A DNA stretch of 64,000 nt from Talinum fruticosum (lineage: Eukaryota > Streptophyta > Magnoliopsida > Caryophyllales > Talinaceae). The DNA is taken from positions 3,038,001 through 3,102,000 of the forward strand of contig JAITYX010000017.1 of the NCBI GenBank assembly GCA_021018815.1, in the 5' to 3' direction. A model generated the notes under the pieces. It was not told the DNA's origin. It saw nothing but the letters and a program-made list of their open reading frames with translations, and searched no databases. Positions 24,602-35,940 of the stretch are shown one piece after another; positions within the stretch are counted from its first letter, which is position 1; each line of letters starts with the position of its first letter. Both the position numbers and the translations under genes were made by a program.

Positions 24602-27600
24602 ATGATGAGGTTTCGTGAAATCGTCGGCTTTGGGTTTGTACTTCTAGTTGTCTTCGCCGGGATAACCAGGGCTGAGGAGTCGGCTAGGGTTTCCGATCCT
24701 GGTACTTGCCCTGCCGCTTCTTTAACTGGTTCGATCTTAGGGTTTCGTGATTCCCTTTGCGATCTTCGTCGTGGGGTTCGCCGTACGATGTTGCCGTTAT
24801 TGAGGTATAATTTCCCCCTTTTTCTTTTTCTGAGTTAAATTTTTTTTTTTTATGGGTTTATCTTTCCATTTTGGTTCTGTGATCTTGTTTGATGCTAATT
24901 CCAATATTTGTTGTCAAAAGGCAAATGAAGGTTGGTGTATATATTTCACTTCCTGTGTTTCTTCTCGCCCACAGATGCTATTTTGGGATAAATTTTCATG
25001 ATAACTTATGCTGTAGGCTGTAATGCTTGGATGAAATAAAAAAAGAAAAAAATTGTTGCAATTGAAGCCAACCCATTTCAACTACGCAACATTAGCTTCC
25101 TGGAAGTCGAAATCTCTTTGAAAGGCGGTAGTTTGGTAGCATTAATTAGTCACACCATTTGATTGGCTATGCCTTAATTGGTCGGCAGGCATACATAAGA
25201 AGTTGGATGTTATGCCTTTTGTTAGATTGTTGGATTAGAGCTTTTCTGAGGATGGCGGACTCTATAATGAATTATCTGCCCTACTGTAGTGTTGATGATG
25301 ATAGGTGGATCAGTTGTTGATTGCTCAGTTTTAATCATTGGAGAACTCTGGGAATTTAGTCACGCTTAAATGTATCCAGCTTGGTATCTGAAGAATTGTC
25401 CATGGGAGGTTGATGCAGGATTATAACTTAATGGTGGGTCTAATCTGAGAATTGCTTTAGGGCTTGTCCAAGGATTGCCGGGGTCTGAAAAGGAGAATCA
25501 GACCAGAGACAAGGGAGTAAGAGTGATAAAGAAAAGCGATAATGAAGAGACAGAACCTGGGAGATCCACATATTGTTTATGAGTAATCTGTCCATGACAC
25601 TTGCTAGAAACTTTGGAAGGTCAACTAAAATTTGTGGTGTACTATCACGCTTTATCATAGTGTCATAAGATTCAGATGTAGCCACCTTACCCTCGAATAA
25701 CTAAGAGCTTGTTTCCATTGGACCTTGGAATCAAAGGACCATTTGATTACCTACTACTCTACAGAAAAAAAAGGGGAACAATTTCATGATGCATTTTACT
25801 ATGTTTCATTGCATGCAAGTTGGAAATTACCATGAAGTGACTTGTCAATTATTCTCATCTTTATTAATTCATTATCATCTTGAAGCCTAATGCTAACAAT
25901 TCTTACATGGATTGCACATGCCTTGGGGAGATGCCGTCAACTTTCCCTGTGTTGTAAGTAGTTTGCTATGATTTGCTGCATAAATATATTAAGGATTGGG
26001 AAAGCTAGTGTACAGTTCTATGGAAATAAGAGGACAAAATTGAAAAGAAAATTTTTCCTAGGATTGTAATCTTAAGATACAACTCTAGAGTAACCTATAA
26101 AGATAACTGAAATAATGCAAATTTTAATTTTAAGATGATAAAAAGTTGTGATTGAATTGGCTAGTTTGTTGTTTTGCTTGTCCTTTGTCCCACAGGTTTC
26201 TTGATGAAGATATGTATATAAACCTAAAGGTCAACAGTAAACTACGATACGTATATAAAGTACCCAAAGGTAAACAGTAAGCTTAGTATGCAAAACTTGG
26301 TTGTGAAAATTTAGAAAGTAACTCATTTCTAGTGTCCTTAGTGATGAGATGATGGGGCCTAAGACTAATCATTTGTGTGGCGGGTTCCGATGTTTATGAC
26401 CCCAGTCCTTGATAATGTGCCGGTGACGAGATCTTGCCTCAGTTTTTAGGTCTTTCTCTTCGTTTCTTAGTGTCCGTTAGTGCGATGTTCTGACGCGACC
26501 TCATTGGCACATCAAGATTTTCTCCTCTGAGCCCAAATATCCAAGCATCATCTCACACATATTATTCTCTGTAGGGGTTACTCTCACCTTGTCGTAGATC
26601 TCGTTATTCCTTATTTTATCAATGTGTGGCCACATGTTCGATGGATTATCCTCATCACTGTCATCTTGATCTCTCAATGTGGTCTCTGCTTAGTTAGCCA
26701 ACGTGTTCTGCCACTTACCCGGCTGATCTTATGGTTTGACGATGATAATTTGCTAAGAACTTTCCCTGTGCGTTGAGATCAATTTTGATGTTCCGAGGAC
26801 TTGGTAACTTTTGCTCATTGAGCAATTCTTATTACCATCTCTATGTTTTTGAAATTGCTCATTAGGGCAGTATTATTGTTACTTTGTGTTTGGAGGCTTT
26901 TTGTTGTATGACTAATGTAATTCTTTTTGAGAGTGAGATTGACAGGCAGAGAAAGAAAGAAGGGTGCGGGGGGGAATCTAAAAATGATGCAGACACCGAG
27001 ATTAGAAGTTATAAATGACCATTGATAATCTTAAAGCATCAAAAAACTTGAGTCTGCTCTCCTTGATATATTCCTAAACCACCAAAAATTGTTATCAATG
27101 GCCATGTTGCTAGTGACGTCTGGTCGAGCTAATTCCTTTTTATTTATTTTGATTCTTTTGAGCGCCTTCCCTTCTTTTGTTCTCAGGATTTCCTGTTCTA
27201 TCTTGAAGTCTTAGTTTTAATCCCATCAAACCTCCTTGTTGAAGTGTTAGTGTGTTTATTTAAGATACCTAGGTGAACATTTCACAGCTTATTTTAGATG
27301 ATCTCCTTAATTCTATCGTCTGTGGTGCACCCACAACGTGCAGCTTGGAATAAGTAATGTTTGAACGTGCACATATTTGTTGGTTTACATTCTGATTACC
27401 ATCTGATTACATTATTTTTAAATTTAAACAGAATTTTCTTGTTGTGTGAAAGTTACAAGGCGCTGCTCCATTCTGACCACATGGTTTTTATGCAATGTGG
27501 GATATTTATATCTGTTTCACTGTTGTATACCTAGTCATGTTGCTGTTCCACTTGATTCTTTGACAAAGGTTTGGTTGATATAATAATACTTTCTTGGACG

Positions 27601-29149
27601 TGAAATTGATTGTGTAAAGTCATTAGCTCTTTTGAGCCCTTCATTTCTCTGCTACTTATGGCCGAATATGCACTCATAGTCTCATAGATGATTTTTCTGA
27701 AGTGACTTAACTGGTCTTTATTCTGTATTTGATTGCTGCTGGGTGTAGATCCTCTTGCTTAAATTTTTTTATTCTACTTGGTGTGAATTCGTTTTGAAAA
27801 TATGTGTGACAGCTCAAGGTACTTTGGGGCTGAACTGCTAAGCATATTTTACCTACCATTTTGGGAATTTTGTGGCTCATTTGCTTTATGTGTTGTTTTG
27901 TTTTGTTATATTGCTTTTGTTAGCTTCTTCGAGATTTGATTTAATTCTGACGGGATCATTACCTTTTTGTTGTTTCAAGGGAGATGAAGCATCACTTCAG
28001 AAGGCACTGCATTTGGTGCACAGTCTTAATCAGGACTACGTAGCTGTTCTCTTTTATGCATCTTGGTGCCCTTTCTCGAGGAATTTTAGACCAAGCTTTT
28101 CAGTTCTGTCTTCCTTGTACCCATCCATCCCACATTTTGCAATTGAAGAATCAGCCATCAGACCAAGGTTTGAATGAAGCCAATGCTTTCCCACCTTCGC
28201 CCGCACCCCCCCGCCCTGCGCCTGAACCCAGGAAAAAATTATACCCCCTTTTTAACAATGATTCCTCTCTTGTGCAGCATTCTCTCAAAGTATGGAGTTC
28301 ATGGGTTCCCTACTCTTTTTCTTTTGAACTCTACGGTGCGTGTTCGTTATCGTGGTCCCCGCAGTCTCAGTTCTGTTGTTGCTTTCTACAGTGATGTAAC
28401 TGGTAAGTTCCCTATATTGATTTCAATTTGTCATGCAACATTTTAGGCTTATTTTCTTTGTTGTGTACTTCAATTTGACTTTTGTGCCTAATGAGCGTTT
28501 GTGCTGTATATGTAAATTTGTGGGTATGAGCTAAATATGATATTTTCTAAGGTCAAGAAACTTTGAATATCGCTGGTTGCTAAAGGTCACAACTCACAAG
28601 AAATAAACGTGGGAAAATATCCAAAAATTTGCTATCTTGTGATTTTGATATTGGCGTTACAGTGGATTAATATGATATACTGCAGGAATAAAAAGTGACA
28701 CAAGAGATCCATTGGCATTGGACAAGATTGAAGTTCTATCAAGTCATGAAAGTAGTGACAAGAATGAGCCAGAAAATTGCCCATTCTCGTGGGCAAGGTC
28801 TCCGGAGAATCTGCTTCGACATGAGACATATCTGGCTTTGGCCACTGCCTTTGTGCTTTTGAGGGCACTGTACTTCTTGTTCCCATATCTTCTTGAGTTT
28901 GCACGTCGAACTTGGAGCAGATACATGCAGCATGTGAGGATAGGTACTTTATGGGAGCGCCCTCTGTGCTATCTAAATAAAGCAAAACAACTATTCAATT
29001 CTATAAAGGATGCTCGCAAGAGGACCAATTTTCAGGAAGGGGCAATAAATGCTAGAGCGTGGGCATCAAAGTCACTAGCTTCAGCAGTTGCCCTTGGCGA
29101 TGCTACTACCAGCAGCAGCAGAGGTGCGGCCGTGAGTGCTAATCACTAA
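24602..29149 (+). CDS. APRL4: 5'-adenylylsulfate reductase-like (APRL4-type) thioredoxin-fold membrane protein
   Basis: Exons are 24602-24804, 27980-28167, 28278-28402 and 28686-29149. One base is missing in exon 1: the frame from the ATG does not meet exon 2 unless the G run at 24773-24776 gains a G, after which exon 1 ends ...AVIE and joins GDEASLQ as in the family. Repaired length is about 326 aa. A signal peptide covers about residues 1-24. The thioredoxin-like domain has ASWCPFS at about 95-101, so the second redox cysteine is replaced and classical disulfide chemistry is unlikely. It continues through YGVHGFPT. A membrane segment follows at about 221-243, then a basic Ser-rich tail. Despite the name it lacks the reductase domain of true APR. 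It probably acts in the secretory pathway, but its substrate is unknown. A second ATG lies at 24605. Confidence 0.85.
24805..27979 (+). other. Large intron 1 of the APRL4-like gene
   Basis: A 3.2-kb intron (donor gag|gtataa, acceptor ttcaag|gga). It contains an antisense LINE fragment at about 26340-26790 and a short tandem 'aaagt.aacagtaa' duplication near 26228-26281. No other coding exon was recognised. Confidence 0.75.
26340..26790 (-). mobile_element. Decayed antisense LINE ORF2 C-terminal fragment
   Basis: On the minus strand, frames shift through the C-terminal tail typical of plant LINE ORF2: [12 protein letters not shown], then [16 protein letters not shown], then a [10 protein letters not shown] piece, then [20 protein letters not shown] and RPKN. 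The family consensus reads MRMLRWMCGHTR, DKIRNEDIR.KVGVAPI, RLRWFGHV and DAPVRR...GRGRPK. It is interrupted by stops and is 5'-truncated. It lies antisense to the host gene. Confidence 0.68.
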
Positions 29150-30175
29150 CACTTTGGACCTACTTGGCTTGGCTGTGCTTTAATATGCAGGGATTGCATG
29201 AAGCAACCTCGTCAATGATGGGAGCTTTTAACTGGGAGTCTCTGTCACCCAAAGATGTAGGGAAGTCATCTTCCTCATCTATGTACCATTTTAAGCCTAT
29301 TTATTTGACATTTGAGGATAATGAGTGGCGCACCCACATGTGAATATAGATCAACACAGATAGAGTGACGGTTGAAAATCTTTGTATGATGTATCTCCTT
29401 TTTTTTTTTTTTTTCCAGTTTTTGGTTTTCTTTTTTTTGATGGGCAAGCATTGACTAATGAGTTGCTACTGCAATGGAAGTGGATCCACTGATTCGCAAA
29501 TCTTGGTTTGTCCTTTGCTCTTCTGCTAAAACTCATCTTGTACTGTATTTTCAGTAAGGCTTACTTGTGCCCCACCCACCCGCCCCCCAAAAAAAAATAC
29601 CATCAGCACCCATGGATTCGGGTCTATAGATTTTAGTTATCATATATGAATTTTGTTTTAATTTTCTAAAACTTACTGGCTATTTTCATAGTCATTTCTA
29701 GATGAGGTTCATTCTTCCAAGTCGTGTCATGTTACTAGGTCGATAAACTCAGTTCCACGGTATAAGTGTTATCCTTTCGGCATGTCCTTGTTGTAACTTG
29801 CTGTTTATTGCCGTCTCCCGAAACAGAAATTGAAGGGTTTTTTGCTGTGCAATTTGTTATAGTACCAGCTACCTGGCTACGATCCATCTACTTTCGAAGG
29901 TCTATTGTCGGATGCTTTACAAAACTACTTGTGATGGAGATGGTGGGTGGCAAAAAGCATACAACAATGTTTACATATAAATCTCACGGGAAGATACCCC
30001 TTAAAATGTACGGGAGCTTACAAAATCAATCAATGTCTGCGAATGAGTGGCCGAAGTAGCAAACAAATTAACCGCCCCTTGAAATCTGAGGCTTTCTTTT
30101 TCTCCCTGAAACATAAAGTTCTTAGCACACGCACTTGGCCGATGTTTTGGCAGGGCATTGACTGGTAAACACCCA
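29150..30175. other. Convergent 3' intergenic region
   Basis: Between the stop codons of the APRL4-like gene (+) and the alpha/beta hydrolase (-). It includes a T run at about 29399-29414 and short low-complexity tracts. Open frames here have no recognisable domain. Confidence 0.55.
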
Positions 30176-31076
30176 TCATGTCTTGTTTAATTGCCCGTTT
30201 TGATTTGCAAAACGGTTGGTCGCAGAAGAACTGGAATCAACCAAGAAGGCCTTCAAATGCCTGTAGAATTCTCTCGGCCTTTCGATATTAAAAGCATGCC
30301 CAGCATTCTTTATGACTACTAGCTGAGCATTGTCACCCAAATGCCTGCGAATTCATCACCATTTTCTGGTTTCAGATAAGTAAAACCGAACCATCATCTC
30401 ACAATCTTGATCTGAGCAGAGTATAGTGTTGCTCAGTACAGTTCATAAGGAAACAAAAAGGGGAAGAAACTGACCTCTTCAATCTGTGAGCGAATTCGAG
30501 AGGAAATACCTTATCCTGATCTCCCCAGATTATCAATGTAGGCTGCACCCAAGAATTACAGACATTTATATTAGAGTCGGTATAGTTTCACACTGTCAAC
30601 TGTTTTGTTCACACTGTGAGCTTGCTATATGCTAGTGCTGTGCTTTTTGCAGCGCAGGGACTGAAGAGCTGTACAAACCTGGGGGATCTTTGGAAGTTCT
30701 GCGATTTTCCGATTCTTAGGAATAGCCCGGAGCAAATCTTTCCTCTCTTCTCGGTGTTCGGTACACATTGTCTGCCCAATTGCAGGAAACATGTCCTCGT
30801 TAGTGAAAAACGATATAGAGTTATGAGCCCTTTTTTGTGGGGGGTGGGGGGGAGAAGGAGGAGCAACAGAGATGCTTTGGTTAGTCATTAAGCAATGCAT
30901 CAACCAGGTTGAGCGAAAGGCTCATTCAACAACACAGCTTCTTCCGCTCCCTAGAATGATCGAGGCTATTTCCAAGCTTTAGGTCTCAGGTCGGTTTTGT
31001 CAAGTTTAATTTTATCCTATGTCAAGCCTAGTTTCACTGTATCCCTAGAATCATCCAGGTTTGTTCCAAGCCACCC

Positions 31077-31135
<59 letters not shown>

Positions 31136-31724
31136 GGATAAATTTAATGTATTATTGACATTTAGGATGTTTATGCTCCATTGTAATAATATAAGATAGT
31201 TATATAGGATATTTAGATAATTCATGCATTTAATTAAATTAAATATTGACAAGTGCTTTTTTATATAAAATTGTATATCATATGTTTATTATGTTGAATG
31301 TATATATTACTAAAACTAAGATATTTTAATTTTGTGAATAATATCGAATAATATTGTAAATTTAGATTAAATATTGTTTTCACTTTAGTGAATTTTTTTG
31401 TCAAAAGAATATGAGAATTTAAAGTTTAAAACTACAAAAAAGGGAAAAATAAATAATATGTTAAGTACATAAATAACGAATAATAAGTTAACAAAATATG
31501 TTTAATTAATTATAAAAATAAAAAATTAGGCCCTATTTGGTATGAAAAAGTAAAATGAAATGAAATCGGGGAATGATACCTGAGTGGTTAGGTATGAAAC
31601 TTGAATATTTTCTTATGTGTTTGGTAGAGAATAGGAACGGAATCAAATTCCAATTCTTGTTGTTTGGTTGTTAATTATGGAATCGAATCAAAATTATTTT
31701 ATTTTTAAATTACTTTATGTGACG

Positions 31725-31769
<45 letters not shown>

Positions 31770-32854
31770 TAATTCAATAAAAGTTGAAACTCGTTATCAT
31801 ATTTCCTAATAATTGAGTCTTATATTTCTTTTATTTTTTATAATTAACTATCTTGTAATTTTTTTCAATAATTAATAATTTTTTTGTAATTTTTAGTAAA
31901 CTTATTTTCAAACTATAACATGCTAAAAAATTATATAAAAATAATAATAATAATAACAATAGTTTTTTTTAATAATTATAAACTGATCCTTAAGGGTAGA
32001 GAATTGATCCGCTTCTAATTGGGATGATTCAAATTCTCTTATTTTGAGGAAACTTGAAACTTGAAACTTTTAAATTTTAAATTTCACTTTTCAAATATGT
32101 CAACTAAACAATTAAAAAAAGGGACTTAAAACCTGAGAATTCAAGTTGTATTCTAATTTTACCAAACTAAAGATGGCCTTAGTGCCTTACACAGCGGGTA
32201 CGAAGATATAAGAGAAGAGAGACTCACTTGAATGAAATCATACAGAAAGCATTTGGGCAGAAACTTAGGAGGCTTCATGAGTGTGAAATTCATCAACTCC
32301 TTCAGCTTTTCTGGCGTCTGGGGCAACAAAATATCGGCAGCCATTTCTAAATCCGGGACATTAAACCTTCCCTCCACAATATCTCTCTCCTCCATGCACA
32401 CGGCGGCGCTGCAAATAACCACCCTCTCCACCACTTCCCGGAACTGCGCCGCCATGCTGTACGCCACGAACCCACCGTAGCTCAGGCCCGTCACGTTGAG
32501 CCCGGAACTCACAGCATGGGCCTCCATGAGCTTCATCAAGCACTGGGCCTGGAACGTTTCGGACCTCTCAGGCCGGGTTGTGTAGGACTCCCCGAAAAAG
32601 ACGAGGTCCGGTACGTAGACGTTGAAGTGACGGGCCATGCGGCTCACGACGGATGCCCATTGCCACAGGGCGTTGGGGCCATAGCCGTGGATGAGGAGGA
32701 GGCTGGGCTTTGATTCCTGCCGGAGTTTGGGCACCCAGCAGTGCATTACGGTGCCGTCGCCGAGGTCGGTGGTGGTTGATCGGAGCCCCGATTTCTTGAA
32801 GGTGGACTCGAAGCACCGGTCTCTTAGTGAAGTGAAGCTGAAACACCTTGACAT
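30176..32854 (-). CDS. Alpha/beta hydrolase superfamily protein
   Basis: Four minus-strand exons join in phase: 32854-32228, 30771-30679, 30542-30475 and 30344-30176, giving 318 aa. The oxyanion-hole motif HGYG is at about 56-59, the nucleophile elbow GLSYG places Ser125, the acid is Asp250 in WGDQD, and the base is His279 in NAGHAF, so the catalytic triad is complete. The sequence PDLVFFGES.TTRP..SE..QA after the first helix is typical of the plant clade that I recall as At1g78210/At4g36610. No signal peptide or membrane segment is visible, so it is probably soluble. The substrate is unknown. The gene is intact and its first intron is large because it holds a MITE-like element and microsatellites. 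Confidence 0.9.
31081..31132. repeat. (TA)n microsatellite, about 26 units
   Basis: A perfect TA run inside the hydrolase intron. Confidence 0.95.
31529..32178. mobile_element. Possible Harbinger/Tourist-like MITE
   Basis: The left end reads GGCCCTATTTGGTA and the reverse complement of the right end reads GGCC, a short insertion, then TTTGGTA. Both ends are flanked by TTA (31526-31528 and 32179-32181), the three-base target duplication typical of PIF/Harbinger elements. The 650-bp interior is AT-rich, has no coding potential and includes an ATT microsatellite. The inverted ends are short and imperfect, so the class is tentative. Confidence 0.45.
31726..31769. repeat. (ATT)n microsatellite
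   Basis: About fourteen ATT units inside the putative MITE in the hydrolase intron. Confidence 0.93.
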
Positions 32855-35578
32855 TTTTCTTTTTTTGGGTTTTTCGGGGAGGAATTTGGATCCAAGAGAT
32901 GAATGCGGGTAGGAAGATTTTAATTTAGTAGTTGAGGCATGTTGCCAGCTGATGAGTGAATGAATGAATTAATTTTTATGGGCAAGAAAACTGCTATTGC
33001 TTGGAGTTCAGCTTTAGAATTTATGGCAGTTGGACAACAAACATTAACAACACGCGGTATTGATCTCGTCTAATAGAAGATTCAAATATAAACGAGTCTT
33101 AATGTGTTTTACCTCAAGGTAAAGACAGAGGTCGATTCAAAGGGGTTGAATTTATGATAGCAAGTAAATTAGACTTGTGAGTGATTTTTCTATTACCTTA
33201 TATAAGTGGTAGATCTAAGAGAGAGTCAAAAGAAGGTGAAAAAGAATGATCACAGGTGACCAACTTTTGTGTGCTCTCAGACTCAGATGTCTTGCTAAAA
33301 CACAAAATTGGGCAAAAGATAGGATTCTGGAAGAGAAGAGAGGAGAAGAAGAGTGGATTCCAGAAGCCACTTGGCAAGTTTTATGAGATGGGAATTGATT
33401 CTTTTTTTCCAAAAGTGAAGAAAAGATAGAAAAAAGGGGTGAACCAGTTCTGCACCTGCTCATAATCTAACGAGCAGTAGAATGTACCTCAAATACATTA
33501 AAGATGACCAACCAAACTCAGTAATGTGGGCTCATCACTCACCAGCGTTGCTTCCCCTCTTTCCAGGTCAGGTATCTTCAAAATTGGTCCCTTGGAGAGG
33601 TAGATCTTATCAGCCTAGAGCTATTTTACCCAACTACGCCTTTTTCAAACTGGAACATTTTATTAATGATTTATTAGAAGACTATGCAACCAATACATGT
33701 TGAATTATGTCCTAATAAACATAATAGAACTTTTTCATCGATCTAATCTCTCTTCGGTACCACCTTTATAATAAGTTGTTACTATAGATACGTCATAAAT
33801 ACCAGAACTTCCGTACGTCGTTATTCATATATATTGTTAATTTATTATATGAAAAAAATACATAAATATCCTTCCTTTGAAGTTACCACATAAATGTCAT
33901 CAAATCTCAACCTCCTAAGTGTATGATGTGAAGGACTTCAACTCAAGTGGATAATCCTTAAATAAGTTACATAAGGGATTCGTCTTAAGCAAAGTAAAAA
34001 AATAAGGGTCCGATTGAGCAAATTTTCTCTCCACTTGTGTTGAAGAAAAAAACAACATAAAAATACTATTCAACTTATAATTTTTAACCTATAAAATAAA
34101 TAACAAAAAAAGGGAAAAATCAATAAAATACTATAACATGAACATGAATTTAGAATGATATAATTTGACCATGTTTAAATTTTGGTAAAACTATAGCACT
34201 AACTATGACATCATGATATCTCCATAATGAAAGTTAAAAGCTTAACGGAGAATAATTTCAACAAAGTGCTTCTAAACAGCCTGGCAAATATTTCAAGCTT
34301 GAAGCAAACAAGCTCAGAATATTAGGTCACATGTTGTATTTATTTTATTTAAAAAAGGTAAACACATCAACTAATAAATAACCCTTCTTGTAAGGATTTT
34401 ACCCAAGTTATCCTCCATTAGAATGGAGAGGAAGGAAGAAGAAGAGGGAAGAAAATCTCAACACAAAGAGTGAAAGATAGAAATACCTACTCTTTTTACC
34501 CAATCCACAGCTCTATTGTTATCCCGATATTGATGATTGATAATAACATAACAATAATTCTTAAGATACAGATGGATATCTGCATAATAACATATTGTAT
34601 GGCCCCTTCCCTCAACAAAAAAAAAAATCATAAAAAGGGAAGATAGGGGAAGGAATGACAGTTCCCTTTTTATTTTTTAAACTGAAAGCTCTGAAGCCTA
34701 TAACTTAGTCCCCAAATTACAAGTAATTATTGGATCAGTATCTAAAGCCTTGTCAAGCAATATTATTTGGAGTAGAGTTTAGTATTTTGATCAAGTTAAA
34801 ACTCTAACCATTAAAATCTTTAGTGTTCGAGTAAGTTAATGTTACAAGTTACAACTAGCTTTTGCAGTAACTTATAGTGTTTTAAGTATTATTTATGGAA
34901 AACTAAGAATATTAGTTTTTATATTTAAAAATAGTATTTCATATTTTCTTGATAAAAATAACCCTTCATTAATTTATATATTTGATAAATTATTTATATT
35001 CTTTTATGTCAATTTACAATAATCGGGTAGCCCAATCATTAAATTTACCAAACACATTTCTTCAACAGACTTAGTTGAACAGGTTATATACTAACAACTA
35101 AAAATCTAGCAGACTATCCGCCATACAAACAACATCACGTTATACAAACCGCTATCCACTACTCAAATAACTCATTTTGTTAGAAAAAATTTATACAAAT
35201 ATGTTAATTGAAGGTGTGCAAGGACATTAGTACATGTACAAATTATACCATGAAATTGGATTTATAAATCCAAATTATCATAACTAGTATTTTATTAATT
35301 TTTAAAAATCTACCCCTATTTTCCTGGTCTCCTCTTAAAAAAAAAAATTAGATTCTTTCCCCTAAAATGTGTTATGTCAACGGGTTCATTGACTCGAACC
35401 CATGGTATAAGTATTAGTACACTAGCTCGTAGCCTCTTGAAGGTGCAAAGGTAATTCTAAACCCAAAAAAAGAAAGAAAGTTGATAACCACAATTAATTC
35501 ATACACAACTCAAGTGAAGTAGAATACTACAATGAACATATATTTTCTATCTAATCTCATAAAAATGTAATCTACATT

Positions 35579-35623
<45 letters not shown>

Positions 35624-35940
35624 GTATATATTTACACTAAAATATCCCTTCTCTAATGGACATCAATCCATTTTACAAATAACACAGAATACTAGATATC
35701 ATCATCAATCGTCTATTATGCTCTCTTCCAACAAGCCAAAAACTTAATCACCTTTACTACTAAATACCAAACTTACATGAGAAAATCAAACCCAATCTGG
35801 GCAAAATACCAAAATATCTTATGAGAAACAACGAGGAAAAAGTACCCCAAATTTAATATACACACTAAGTTACCCACACTAGATACGCATCTTACTCCTA
35901 CAGCAGCAAATTGATTGTAGCCCTGTTTCTGATGTTTATG
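32855..35940. other. AT-rich intergenic region
   Basis: It begins with the hydrolase promoter side and ends at the 3' end of the PP2C gene. It is AT-rich with a (TA)n tract at about 35582-35617 and A-rich stretches. Short open frames (for example near 33215-33463 and 33482-33703) show no domain or splice partner. No RNA gene was recognised. Confidence 0.55.
35582..35617. repeat. (TA)n microsatellite
   Basis: About eighteen TA units in intergenic DNA downstream of the PP2C gene. Confidence 0.92.

Larger units (their letters stand above)
30772..32227 (-). other. Intron 1 of the alpha/beta hydrolase gene
   Basis: A 1.46-kb AT-rich intron (donor caa|gtgagt, acceptor gggcag|aca). Most of it is a (TA)n tract at 31081-31132 and a MITE-like insertion at 31529-32178. 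No exon was seen inside. Confidence 0.8.
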
